From assembly GCA_010015805.1 (NCBI GenBank), contig ML978129.1:744001-808000 (forward strand): a stretch of DNA of 64,000 bases, given 5' to 3'. The DNA is from Rhizodiscina lignyota. Lineage: Eukaryota; Ascomycota; Dothideomycetes; Aulographales; Rhizodiscinaceae. Positions within the stretch are counted from its first letter, which is position 1. The number at the start of each line of letters is the position of its first letter. This document shows positions 34,645 through 46,400 of the stretch, piece by piece. The notes beneath the pieces were generated by a model. The model had not been told where the DNA came from, did not search any database, and was given only the letters and a program-made list of their open reading frames with translations. Both the position numbers and the translations under genes were made by a program.

Positions 34645-36210
34645 ATGATGGCCAATCTGGGGCTCCACATGATGTATTCCATTCTCTTGAGTTTGAATCT
34701 GGCAATTGCCTTGATTAGCGCTTCTGACCTCCCTAATCACATTCGCGTCTCGATACCGACAAATGTTCCAACGATAGCGTCAGGAGTCATCGATCATGCG
34801 TATCCTGGCTTTGCTATAGCACAACATGCCTTTCAAGATTACGCAGGCAACTTGTCGCATCCAAACATCTTCTCGCGAAACCTGATCAATTCCGTAACTG
34901 AAAAGACCGGGACAGCGGTTCACATTCGAGTAGGAGGGACATCCGGTGATGTAGCAATATATATCCCAACCCAGAATGTGAGCATCGTGCTACCTCCATG
35001 AGCTACACCAGGTGGCATTCCTGCAGGAATCAAACTTGGACCGGCCTGGTTTGAAGGCTTTGCAAGCTTCCCAGGCGTTCAATGGACCTATATGGCACAT
35101 CTGGCTCTCAACACAAGCGGGGCCGAAGCCAATGCTGTGGCAGAAGTGAAAGAAGCCCTGAAATACATTGGCCAGAATCTCGAGGCACTCGAAGTGGGCA
35201 ACGAAGTGGATCTATATCCAGGCCGAGTACGATCGGCGAACTATTCGGTCAGAGAGTATATTCACGAATGGATGAATTATACATCCGCGATCAACAGCCA
35301 GGTCTTAGCCGGTACGGGATACGCAAATATATCGATCTACCAAGCTCCAGTCTACGCTGACCATCGGGAGCCGTGGCTCATCGCCACCACTTTCGAAGAA
35401 GGCATCGACAAGAATAATAATATAAAGTCAGCGTCTTTACACCATTACATGGAAACTGGTAACTTGCCAACTATCACTCGGCAAGCATCATTCATGAACC
35501 ATACTGCAATCGTCAACAATCTAAGCTACTTCTCGCAGCCCGTCAATTGGCTGAAACAACACCATCCTGATATCCCGGTATACCTCGCCGAGACAAACAG
35601 TGATACGGCCAGTACCAATGATACGGATTTGATAGGTGTATTTGGAAGCGCATTGTGGTTGGCGGACTACATGCTGTATGGCATGACGCTCAACATCCGC
35701 CGAATGAACATTCAGCTCAGCACGGGATTCGACTATACGTCCTGGCGGCCCGTGGAATACTTTGGCGCTCCACCAGCTGTACTTCCGCCGTACTATGCCC
35801 AGGTTTTCGTCGCAGACGTTATTGGAGCACCGGACGACGTGCGGATCTCCAACTTGGATCTGGGGCCGGATTTGTTATCTGCATATACTGTGTTCAGCGC
35901 CAACAGTGAGAAGATTGCGAAGGCTGTGCTAGTTAATCTCGAAGAATGGAATACTACTACTACATATCCAAGCCCGTCAACGCAAGTGCAGCTCTTGACG
36001 CCAATAAAAGGCCTTTGGCGGATCGAGAAGCTTACAGCTCCTGGTGCGGAGTCACTGGCGAATATCACCTGGGCTGGCACGAGTTGGACGTACGAGAGCA
36101 ATGGACTCCCGATACAGGTAGCAGACACAACGGAGTACGTCCATTCGATGAAAGGCGTGCTCGATGTTCGGATACGAGCGAGCGAGGCACTGTTACTTAC
36201 GCTTTGCTAA
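34645..36210 (+). pseudogene. GH79-family glycoside hydrolase with an in-frame TGA
   Basis: One frame runs from about 34561 to the stop at 36210, broken only by TGA at 34999-35001. Starting at a Met near 34645 the product has a signal peptide (MMYSILLSLNLAIALISAS) followed by VHIRVGGTSGDVAIYIPTQN; after the TGA the frame resumes GIPAGIKLGPAWFEGFASFP and continues for about 400 codons. LEALEVGNEVDLY has the expected acid/base Glu context and IPVYLAETNSDTAS the likely nucleophile Glu of GH79 enzymes (beta-glucuronidase type, acting on glycans outside the cell). The TGA falls in the conserved linker, where homologues continue. No frame-keeping intron removes it. It is a recent nonsense change, a read-through stop (TGA GCT is not the strong CTA context), or a sequence error. 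Confidence 0.7.
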
Positions 36211-36776
36211 TGTATGAATGAGACGAGATGAGCTTCTTTTAGGTATCATTCACCGTTTTCCCATGCTATAGAAGTTTTCTACGTGACCACTGTGATGAGA
36301 TGGGTTTGCCTAAAGTATTTCGTGTATGAGTGTTGGATTTGATTGTAGGATATTTCTGTTGCACGAGACTCGTTCGTGATTAGTTACTATGAAGGCTTCG
36401 CTGCGGAACCTAAATGCTTGAACAGTGTTTGGCGATCTTATGCAGTCGCTTCTGAGGCCATTGTATGCCATGTTAAGGAACGGCTCAGCACCATTAGAAG
36501 CAACCGTTTGACTTCGCGGCTGTAGAGTATCCGCGTAGCTTGAGTCGAAAAGTACCTAGTACGGCGTATCTCACTCCAGATGATGAGCAAATATATCCGC
36601 CCTTATCATTCGAGCCAAGCGAAGTGAAGTTGCAAAGGAGTACTCCTACTCCGTAATCGGAGAGTGCTCATAAGGAGTTTTGACTGTGGTCCACCGTAGT
36701 GCTCCACTAGGGTAACGCCTGAACGCGAACGCGTCGACGCGTCGATCCAATTCTCCAATCACTTCCACTTTTGAAA
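36211..36776. promoter_or_regulatory. upstream region of dUTPase
   Basis: Left part is the GH79 3' flank; right part is the dUTPase promoter with two ACGCGT boxes at 36729-36742. No open frame of note. Confidence 0.6.
36729..36742 (+). promoter_or_regulatory. tandem MluI cell-cycle boxes (ACGCGT x2)
   Basis: ACGCGT occurs at 36729-36734 and 36737-36742, only 35 bases before the dUTPase ATG. ACGCGT is the consensus site of MBF, which switches on S-phase genes in fungi. Two perfect palindromic sites in 14 bases before a nucleotide-metabolism gene are unlikely to be chance. Confidence 0.7.
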
Positions 36777-37584
36777 ATGGCCTCTATCAACGACGGTAAT
36801 ACAACACCAGCAGTCGAGCACGACCCTCCATCGCTCCCTCCTTCTCCAGATCCGAAGCGCGTGAAAGGAATTGACTCCTCAAACGCCACCTCCATCGCCG
36901 CCATAGTGGAAGATAGAGCTTCCGCAAACGCTACTCCCACCCCTTCGCTCCTTCCCATCCATTCGAACGGAACAGCACACGCGAATACGCACGCTCACGC
37001 TCACAACGTAACGGGCATGCCTTCAGCAGCGCCAATGCATGTCCCAGAGATCTCTCTCGAGGTCAAGTTCCTCTCAGAGAAAGCCCGCGCTCCAACGAAG
37101 GGCAGTTCGCTCGCAGCTGGTTACGACGTCTACAGGTAAGTTCCTTCTGCTTCCCCTCTAGGCAGCACGATCTAACCCTCCCAGTGCACACGACACCACC
37201 ATCCCCGCACGCGGCAAAGCCCTCGTCGACACCGACATCGCCATCGCCGTTCCCCCAGGCACCTACGGCCGCATCGCGCCGCGCAGCGGTCTCGCAGCGA
37301 AGCACTCGATCGACTGTGGTGCGGGTGTGATTGATGCCGATTACCGTGGGCATGTCAAGGTGCTGCTGTTCAACTTCTCAGATGCAGACTTCCAGATCAA
37401 GGAGGGCGACCGTATCGCGCAGTTAATCCTCGAGCGAATCGTGAGCCCGCAGGTCGTAGTGGTCAAGGAACTCAGCGAGACAACAAGGGGTGCGGGCGGG
37501 TTTGGTAGCACTGGTGGCTTTGGGGTGATTGATGCTGCTGCGGTGGTTGCGACTGTGCCAGCAACGAATGGGATGGCAGCATAG
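36777..37584 (+). CDS. DUT1: deoxyuridine 5'-triphosphate nucleotidohydrolase (dUTPase)
   Basis: Exons 36777-37135 and 37185-37584, 252 aa; the 49-nt intron ends in CCCAG and joins AAGYDVY to [11 protein letters not shown]. All five trimeric dUTPase motifs are present: [34 protein letters not shown] (with the catalytic Asp and the dUMP-binding Tyr), [12 protein letters not shown] and [11 protein letters not shown]. It hydrolyses dUTP to dUMP and diphosphate, keeping uracil out of DNA and supplying thymidylate synthesis. An N-terminal extension of about 95 residues, Ser/Pro/His-rich, is not part of the enzyme fold. Expression is probably tied to S phase through the two ACGCGT boxes just upstream. 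Confidence 0.95.
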
Positions 37585-37781
37585 AATTGGGTTGGGTATG
37601 CGGTACACGGACTGGGCGTTCTCTGTTTAGCTATCTGGGAAGCTTGCTTAAGATTCAACTATCTTGATACACTAGGTTAGTAGTAAAAGACCACATCTGA
37701 TGATATAAAATGTCGCTATACAAAGCAAGTCGCCTCATTTGAGTCTATTCCCCCTTCTCGAACCACCAAAATTCTTCACCG

Positions 37782-39170
37782 TCAAGCAGTCTCTATATGT
37801 ATCGCACCCTCCCCATCCCCGCCTAATTTCGTTACTCCAAGTTCATCCGGCTTTCTTCCGTTCTCGGTTGGGGTACCATTTTCCAGCTCCACCTCTTTCG
37901 CTCTGAACTTTTCACTCCACTCTTCCGGCGCCTTCTTTAACAGCCCAACATTCCTTACAACCCTCACTTCGGCTGCCTTTGTACGCAATAACCGCCTCCT
38001 CTTCTCGACTGCTTCTCGATCTTCCTCACCCTTGCCCAGCCCCTGCACAGCATTCTCCAGCCCTTTCAGCTCCTCTTGCATCGCCTCATACGTCTTGACT
38101 AGCACGGCCTGCATACTCGCCAGCACCTTCTCTACCGCTTTAGCTAGCGGTAAGTCTGTCGAGGCGACATCGTCAGGGCTCGTCCAGCCGCTGTTGTTAT
38201 CTACGTGGGCGGATGCGGCCTCGGCGCGCAGACGGGCGACGGTTAGAGCAGCGAACATGTCGCCGGTGCCGGAGAAGAAGACGGGAATAGCGGGGATGTC
38301 GATGCGGAAGAGGCGCGGGTGGAAGGATGATGTCGCAGAGGAGCCTATGCATGTCATTGTTTCTTGTTCGCCAGGCCCAAGCTCCGGGGTATCTGTTGTG
38401 GACGGTAGTGTACGGCCTGTTAGAGGATGGAGTCGGATAGATGTTATTATAATGTGCGGTATGCGGTAGATTGTGTGAAGGACACGGATTGCAGTGGCGA
38501 GGGATTGCACGTCTGTGATCTTGGTGCCGGAGAGTAATTCGGCTTCGAATTGGTTGGGGAGAATGAGGTCCGCTTCTCTGAGGAGCGACTTGTATGCTGG
38601 AACTTCATCTTCTGGTATGTACAGGCGGCCGTCATCGCCCATGACGGGATCGAGCACCCAGAAGAAGCTGCCGGGTTTTGTGGTCGACTTGAATCTCAAT
38701 TCCCTACCAATCTTCCCCACTGCTTCTACTGCTTCCGCTGATGGTGTGTATCCGGAGAGGAGGACATCGAAGTCGGTGAGGTACGATTGCTTGAGGCCTT
38801 CGTAGAGTTGGAGAATCTCTTCGGCAGTGGTTTTCCTGCCTTTAACTTGTCTGTAGCCGGAGTGGTTACCTATATTCAGAGTCAGGGTGGTCAATTGAGA
38901 TTGGTATCATCCTTCATACTGTATTGCACTGTATTTATCGCAGTGACCTCGCAGCCGAGCGATTGCATGATGAAGGAGGCCATGGTATTCCCGACATAGC
39001 TGTGGCACTACTTAGATTCACATTGTCCAAAGATTCTGGCTTTGCTCAATGTTACCCGTATGCCACCTGTAAAATCAATCAGCGACGGTGACAGCGATCT
39101 TTGCTCTATTACCTACATGGCTCGCAATCGCTAGAACTTTCGTCTCAGGAACGTCAAGCTCTTCCGCCAT
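37782..39170 (-). CDS. pyridoxal kinase
   Basis: Four exons: 39170-39117, 39066-39056 (11 nt), 38999-38920, 38869-37782; 410 aa. The joins give ETKVLAIASHVAYGYVGNTM and INTVQYSNHSGYRQVKG, the standard start of this family. LDPVMGDDGRLYIPEDE, LILPNQFEAELLSG and the catalytic FSGTGDMFAALTVARL (Asp of GTGD) identify a ribokinase-fold PLP kinase (yeast BUD16/BUD17 relatives). It phosphorylates pyridoxal, pyridoxine and pyridoxamine to make PLP in the cytosol. The C-terminal 100 residues or so are a charged coiled-coil-like extension beyond the core. Exon 2 is a microexon that supplies only V-A-Y and part of a Gly codon. Confidence 0.92.
39056..39066 (-). other. 11-nt microexon of pyridoxal kinase
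   Basis: The exon GTGGCATACGG is flanked by TTTTACAG upstream and GTAACA downstream. It is required to restore the invariant ASHVxYGYVGN motif; without it the flanking exons do not join in frame. Confidence 0.8.
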
Positions 39171-39534
39171 GGTCGCGCAAAAGAGTCAATGGTCTACACT
39201 GGAAAATAATTGAAGGTTGAGGATTGAAGAGAGCACGCGACACAATGTAAGGGAGTATTATGACTTCTTTCTGTTTATCGCAGAAGTTCCGCTGCGGGTG
39301 ACGTCGGCATGAGCTGCCCCACGCCACAAAAATATTGCCCCACGTTGACTAATTAGGAGACGCTTAAACAAAGATGCTCGAGAATGGATGAAGGAGAGAT
39401 CCTGACCATGGTCGCACACCAGTTCTAAACAGACTATCATGCCGATCTCGTCCATGTCTGTCCCGTCATGTAAGACATTTTTACATCCCCTTCCCAGATA
39501 TACCGATACCTTCAACGCCAGCAGTTGCACGCGT
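39171..39534. promoter_or_regulatory. region between PCNA stop and pyridoxal kinase start
   Basis: PCNA 3' flank and pyridoxal kinase promoter on the same strand. A CRE/ATF-like TGACGTC lies at 39299-39305, about 130 bases upstream of the kinase start. Confidence 0.45.
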
Positions 39535-40582
39535 CTACTGGTTCTCGTCATCGCCAATCTGACGACTTTGTTAATGCATGGCTTGTGAAAATAGAGGGCA
39601 GAGCACTTTACCTTTGGCGCCAGATAGAACCTCAAATAGCTGTTGTTCGCGAGCCCGTACTCAACCAGAAGAGGTACCTCGTTGGACAGGCAGAGTTTGA
39701 CTGAGTCGGACAAGCCACTAGCCTTGCAGAAGTTGACGAGATATTTGAGCGAGAATGTAAGGGACACCGGCTCGGAGAGGTCAATCTCGACGTTCTGAGA
39801 AGGCTTGTCGACGTTCTGGTGCGGTCGAAGGGAGACGGATCCGGAACCGATGTCACCGGCGCAGGTGAATTTGACGCCCTCCTTCGTGCACTCGATTGCC
39901 ACTATACAATAGATTAGTTTATTTTCATTAGATGCATAAATAGCGTGTGATATCATACCAGACTCAGACAACGCCATCAAGTCCCTGCAGATCCTCTGAA
40001 ATTCAGCCGCTGGCATGGTGATGTTCGCCGCATACTCCGTCTCCGGGATACCCAAGTGCTCTTGGTCGATATCCATGAGCTTGATGTCATACTCGCTCAG
40101 CCTATCAGCCTCCGCGCTCTCAAACACCAGATTGACAACATCTGGCGCGTCCTCCGCCTTCAGCGTCAGGATGTCTTCGTTCTGAGCGCAGCGAAGCACC
40201 TTTGTGAGAGAGGTCAAGTTGATGCCGAGCGCGATATTGCGGTCGCAGCGGAAAGGAGAGAAGGACTCGGACTTGAGCATCATGGAGACGAGGGCGACGT
40301 GGGAGTTGTCCATGGCTTGAAGGGCGATACCAGAGTCATTGCAGTCGAAGTTGCAGTCTTGGACGAGATCTTTGATCGCGTCTACAACCTAAACAAGGTT
40401 AGGGACTGACTATAGGTAGATGAGACATTCCCACTAACCTTCTTCAACAACTGCGCTTGTTCGACTGTGTATTTGTTAGCTATTGCCTCCTGCAGAAGGG
40501 ACGGGGAAACGAACGGCGAGCTTCGAGCACTATGGACAGGTCAGAGTTAAATTTCAAACGATACCATTAATGTTGACTCACT
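39535..40582 (-). CDS. POL30: proliferating cell nuclear antigen (PCNA)
   Basis: Six coding segments: 40582 (the A of the start codon), 40529-40515, 40464-40439, 40388-39959, 39901-39612, 39558-39535; 261 aa. The spliced start [20 protein letters not shown] is canonical; further landmarks are [20 protein letters not shown], then [13 protein letters not shown], the interdomain [16 protein letters not shown] and the C terminus LAPKIGDDENQ. PCNA is the trimeric sliding clamp for replicative polymerases and repair factors. No ATG precedes CTCGAA in the genomic sequence: the A ends the upstream exon (CAAAA, then GTGAGT) and TG follows the acceptor CCATAG. The intron in segment 4/5 is 57 nt and stop-free, so its retention would insert 19 residues. 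ACGCG-type motifs lie 110-145 bases upstream. Confidence 0.93.
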
Positions 40583-41267
40583 TTTGATAGATTTCGAGTG
40601 TGGGGAGGAAGCTTAGGATGGGTGAGTTGCGATGAAGCTGGTGGCGGTTGAATTGTGAATTGGCAGGCAGCAAATGTGGGAGGCGCGATAGTGACGCGAA
40701 AAGAGCACACCGGACGCGACGCGACTTGCAATTAAGCCGCTTATACTTCGGTGAGCGCCTTTCCTTGCTGTAAGATATAATACAGTACACACAGTGTAAT
40801 TTTCGGGGCTTGGCGCCAAGCTCTAGAATATCGACGTATCTTAAGAGTCCGCTGACACGCGACCTAACTTGGCTTCCACCGAAGCCAAATGATCCAGTAT
40901 CTATTGCATTCCCGTTGCCATGTCTATTTTATGTTCAAACACTGTGATACTGCTACGTCGTAGAGTGATGAACTACAGCAGAGTACCACACAGCCCATTG
41001 ACAGCCAAGCATCTTCCGAGCTCAGCCTCGTGGGGGTTTCAGCTCGTCAGCCTCAAATGCCACAGCTTCACATAAATCTCAACCTGTTGTTCCTCACATT
41101 CTTATCACATTTCGTTTTCGGGATTTCATATCTTTTTTCAACTAGTATGTCCTTCCACCGCCGAGACATTGTCATCTTTGCAGAGAGTCGCATCGAACAA
41201 TCAACAATACAAGCAGTACCAGGCATAAAGCCTCATCGGGTGCGCATCGGGTGCATTGTAAGAACTC
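40583..41267. promoter_or_regulatory. divergent promoter region, PCNA and HET gene
   Basis: Includes the 5' UTR part of the first PCNA exon and CGCG-containing motifs (40694-40725). Short open frames on both strands have no family features. Confidence 0.55.
40694..40725 (-). promoter_or_regulatory. ACGCG motif cluster upstream of PCNA
   Basis: ACGCGAAA at 40694-40701 and ACGCGACGCGAC at 40714-40725 (shown on the plus strand) place three ACGCG cores within 32 bases. Such cores are bound by MBF/E2F-like factors that drive replication genes in G1/S. A further ACACGCGAC occurs near 40855. Confidence 0.55.
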
Positions 41268-43273
41268 ATGAAGCAATCCCCTAGAATGGATCAGAATAAG
41301 ACGGAAGACTGCTGCGGACTTTGCACCTGCAGATATTCGAGTTCTTGGGAGGATGTTGGAAACGCTAAGGCGTACGATTATGGTTACCATCCACTCTATC
41401 GTTGGATTGCATCCTCTGCAACTTGTCCAATATGTAGATTCGTCGCGCAGTTCACGTTCCGTGTGCTGGGGACAAGTGATCCGAATGAATTGATTACACT
41501 ATCGTCCTCTCAATGCGGCCCTACCGTTCTCGCTATTGGGCTGCAGTGTGAACCACGTAAAATGCTTATTTATAACGACAGAAGTAAGTGAAATTTCGTC
41601 GCCTGTTGGTTAACTGTACTTACTGATCGATCCCCATTGTAGCGAGTCAAAATCCAATAGGCAGCTTAGCTAATTTGGGAGACTTTCCAATATGTTCTCG
41701 ATCGGAGCATTGTTTGAGGCTTGCGCGAAGTTTGCTGTCTGACTGCCGTCAATCTCATCGTCTTTGTCGAGACCCAAAGACAGTCTCAAATCCTACACGA
41801 ATCCTCGACATTAGCCAGGAAGATACAGTTGTACTCGTTGAGTGCCTGATTGGTCTTTTCGCCGAACCTTACGTCGCATTAAGTCACTGCTGGGGTAGTT
41901 CACGAACGTTGAAGACAGAGCGAACGAATTTAGAAAGCCACAAATCGGGGATACCTTTAGCTCTTCTGCCAACTAACTTCCGCGATGCCATAGAGGTCTC
42001 TCGACGTCTCGGTTTCCGCTACCTTTGGATTGACTCCCTCTGCATCATCCAAGACTCTAAAGAAGACTGGCATCGCGAATCTGCCCTTATGCTCACTGTG
42101 TATGAGAACGCGGACCTAGTTCTGGGCGCGACGTGCTCAAAAAATTCAATGGATGGATTTCTTAAGCAACGGTCTGGGATTCAAGGAACTGTAACTATTA
42201 CGGATGCTATCAGGCCCTCGACTTCCACAATACTACGATACCGGTCGGAAATTCGCCATCAATATGCATACACCAAAAATACATATAGTGGTGGGCCTTT
42301 GGATCATCGTGCGTGGGCCTTCCAAGAGAGGGCTCTCGCCCGCCGATTCCTCTCCTTTGCAAACGATGAGATCGTGTGGTCCTGTAGAGTGGGCTCCGTT
42401 TGCGAGTGCGAAATGTTCAATTTCTTGTCGATTAACGATAAACATTGGAAGAACGATTACAACATAAGAAACATGCTGGATCAATGTACGGATCAGAACA
42501 AGGTCTATAGGAAATGGCGTCAAGTCGTTGAAAGATACAGCGGTCGCCACCTCACCGAAACTAGCGATAAGCTGACAGCCTTATCTGCAGTTGCGTCCCT
42601 CTTCCATGGCAAGCTGCAAAATGATGAGTACATCGCTGGTCTCTGGAAGAATTCATTGCTATCTGACCTAGTTTGGGTTCCATCGAACAAAACAGGACCT
42701 GCACCCATCGCAGATACACAAGCACCCTCATGGAGCTGGGCCTCACTCGACACCGGGGTCTCTTGGCCTGGTCCCGCTTACGCCATTCCTTTCGTCCCAA
42801 CAGCGACCGTTGTTGGTCTGTCATGCAGCCCGTCATCCGTGAACATGTTTGGGCAAGTCAAAAATGCTCAGATATCGCTCAGGGCTAGGTTTCGTGAACT
42901 GGTGATTATCCGTCAAGGCCACATCGGCTATTGTCAAAATTCACCAATGTTTGAGTGTGCTCGATGCCAATTCGACACGTTGACGTATCCTGCAGATACG
43001 AGCACGGCTAATGGGAATATCATTACGGAAGGACGGCGGCGTATCTCTGGCAATGCGACAATTGTGGCCGCGGAAGAAAAGGTGCTTACAATGGCATTGG
43101 GGGTTTATCTCGGCTACAAGGGCCAACTTGTTTACCGAATACACTATTGTATGCTCCTAGGATTGGTCTCCTCAGATCCACCACTTTTTCAAAGGATTGG
43201 CATTGTGGACTTCAAGGACTTGACAGGAAGATGCATGGATCACTGGGAGAGCAAAACAGTCACGATTATTTGA
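41268..43273 (+). CDS. HET-domain (heterokaryon incompatibility) protein
   Basis: Exons 41268-41583 and 41643-43273, 648 aa; the 59-nt intron has GTAAGT and TTGTAG ends. The N terminus contains paired Cys (CCGLCTC, later CPICRF). The HET domain begins about residue 182 with YVALSHCWG and continues with PLALLPTNFRDAIEVSRRLG, YLWIDSLCIIQDSKEDW and ENADLVLGATCSKN; LDHRAWAFQERALARRFLSF and SWSWASLDTG are typical of the following region. HET proteins take part in self/non-self recognition and can trigger cell death when filamentous fungi fuse; many family members have unknown partners. No NLR, ankyrin or WD partner gene lies beside it, so a functional pairing cannot be proposed. A second Met six codons in is an alternative start. 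Confidence 0.9.
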
Positions 43274-43408
43274 ACTTTGCTAGGAAAGACATCATCGAAC
43301 ACGGCTTAATTTGGTCCATGTCATGACATTCATAACCTGCGAATCCTATGTAGAAGCTTGGGATAACCAAAATATATGCAAATGAAATTTCCACGCCTTC
43401 CCACTCTC

Positions 43409-46400
43409 TCAAGAAATCATCGACCCATCCCAATTTCCCCATCTACACCCACAACCTCCGCTCCCGCCATCCATACCACCCGGCCCACCATCTTGCGTGT
43501 CAATCGTAATGTTCTGAAACGGCTTAGTAGGATTCACCAGCGTCCCCTGGAATCCGCGGTTCTCAAAATATAGCAGCTTATCCGACGGCACCGGCCTCGA
43601 CTCCTCATCCAGCCCGTAACAAAAGACCATCTTCCCGCTCGGCGTGCCGCCATGCCTGTCCGTCGTGATGGTAATCGGATAAGGGAACGAGCCTGGGCGT
43701 GCGAAGTCATCCGCGAGATTGGTACTGCTGTTGGCCGAGCTGTTCGTCGAGGCGGACAGAAGCTGGCCTTGTCCGGCTCTCGTCCAGATCTGCACGAGGA
43801 ATCGCGTCTGCGTCCATGTGCAGGTCGCGACGGCTGCGTCCTTTGTGCTGCCGCCGTTCTGGTCGGCGGGGAGTTGGCCAGGGTCGGTTTTATGGGTGTC
43901 AGTTATACGCACGGACTTGAGGAAAATGCTGCGGTCGAAGTAGGTGTAGAAGCCATAATGCTCCTGGTCAGTACCACGGTTGTGGAGTTTGAGAGGTTGT
44001 GAAGAGGGGAGTGGCGACGGAAAGAGGTTGGCCGGAGCGGCTGTGCCATCATCGAGGACGTTTGGCGACGGAACTACTGTTGCAATATCGGCTGTGGAGG
44101 TTGACTGAGACCCAGACGAGGTACGCGTTGGAGTGCTACGCTTCGCTTTGCTGTTGAGGCCGTTTTCGGCATCAGAGAGGAAGGAGATGAAGAAGGGAGT
44201 ATCTTCACCCTGGAAGGGCTCATCGTTGTGGTCTGTTGTATTGCCCAAGAATGCCTGGTCCTCCTCGCTAGGCGGCGAGGGCGACGGCGTGAATGGAGAT
44301 CCACCCAGATCACGCTTGAATCGGAGAGGCTGGGTCGAAGTCTTGTTCGAGATGGTGTCGTTGCTGAAGCGAATCTCAAGCCTGAGGCTCGGCTGATCTG
44401 GTCCACCTGGCAAATTTGCTTGCTGGTCTTCTTTCGGTAAGTCACAACTCCACATTTCTGTAGGGTTGATGCATCCGTCGACCTTTGCCAGGAGGGTTGG
44501 TTGAGCAACTGTCATCTGTCCAGTCGGCATTGGTGGAAATCCTGTCAGATTTAGCCACTGCACCCGAGTTGCTGTTGCGCTGCTTTTTGGACTGCTGCTG
44601 CCTGAGCTTGAATGCTTCCGTGTCAGAGTAACAACAAGGACGATAATGATAGCAATAACAACCAGGAAGGAAAAGCAGATGCAGCAGAGCAGACAGCGAC
44701 GCTTCTTCTTCTCCTTCTTTGACTTCCTCCCGCCGCAGCAGCCACGCGATTTCCCTTTTCGAAGCTTCTCATTCGATGGCTCATCTGTCTCCCAAACGGA
44801 ACGGACGTTTGTGTCGATTGGTGGAGGAGGAAATGCCATCCTGGTTGTCTCTCTCTTTGTATACAACGATGGATTTGGAAAATTTGTCGGGAAACTCGTC
44901 ATTGGAGGCGGTGAGATCACTGCAGGAGCAACAGTTTGGTTTGCGTGCGTGAAGTCGACGCGACGAGGTCCTTGCTCGCGGAGAGGTAGGTCAGTAAGTG
45001 GCATAGGTGCATTGGGCCGGAAAGAGTTGAGCGACATAGTTGGAGTGTTGTCGACTGCTTTGGCAGAGTGTACGGTACCCATGGCGGCTGTCTCCACGAT
45101 AGGAGTTTCCGTGCGTGCTGACAATGGAGAAGTCATGCGGTTGAGACTATCCGGACGGTCGAACTGGAAGCTGTACGTGTTTTGATTGTCGCTGCGCTTC
45201 TCATAAGTCGTAGTCTGTGGTTGCACATATTCAATCGCTTCTTTATGCGCCTTTTGCTCTGGTCCAGACCCATCATCCAAAACAAGTGGAACGTCTCGAT
45301 CATTCGGACTGAAGACGCTCCCTTGGCTACCGTTTTTGACATGCAACGTATCCGGTGCCTTAACGAGTCCTAGCCCGCGACCAGCGGAAGACGTTGATCC
45401 ATGTTGACTGTCATGTCTTTTATGTGTATTTTGTCCTTTTGTAGGGCTTGATTCCGTCAAGTGAATGAACATGAGTGGCTGCGCTGTGTCTGTAAAGCCA
45501 GAGGCAGTAGGATTCTGGTCTCTGCTGTCCGGATGAGCCGCAATTCCATCAATTTGAGAATCGATGCCCCTATGCGTAGTGGACTGTGTCCGTGGAAGGG
45601 TGGTGACTGGAGTAGTCCTACTCTCCTTCCGTTGGATCTCATAGCGACTGACAGCTTCTCGAATATTCGGAACTTCCGGAGCAGGCTCATTCTCCTCTAT
45701 CGGAGATCTGAACACCCTTGTGCCTGGTCGACTAGTTTCAAAGGGCGTTGTGATGACATTCCACCAGCCTTTGGACCTCCTTGGTGTTGGAATCGTGGTA
45801 TCAATCTCAAGGTCGTTTGATCTCTTCGCGAAGCGTCGTTTGAACGATTTCGCCGATTCTGGTGTATTGTCCTCTTCGAAAATCGTTCCCGCAGACATGG
45901 TTTGAGTTCGATATTTCTTGTCTTCTTCCTCCTCTTCAAATGTTGTTACAGCAGAATCACGTGGATTCATCTCAGGGCGTGATGTTTGCTCAGAAGTTGG
46001 CCACGCTGTCACCGGCTGTGATGCAATACCCACAGGCAACTGTGGCATGGGAGGTGTCTCCGTTTGTTGATACGCGGCATTTGATCGTAATGTGGCCTGT
46101 GAATACACACTGGAGGCAGGCCGTGGTCGTGGAGGTTTGTATTTGCTCTGGTTGGTTTGAGGCATCGACCAGCCCATGTCTTCCTGAGCTGGTGTGACGC
46201 GGATTGTTGGTGTTGTTGCAGGTGCGTTGTTCGCCGAAGTTGAAGTATTTAGAAGATTTGGATCAGAAGAATGATCGACTGACCCAAACAGAGCGATTGG
46301 AATGGCTTGATCTGAAGGGGTTATGTCGTCCGCATAATCGTCGCTGGCTGCAAGCCGCGGTGGTCTCTGACTTGACAATATGGTTCGCTCTTCAGCATCG

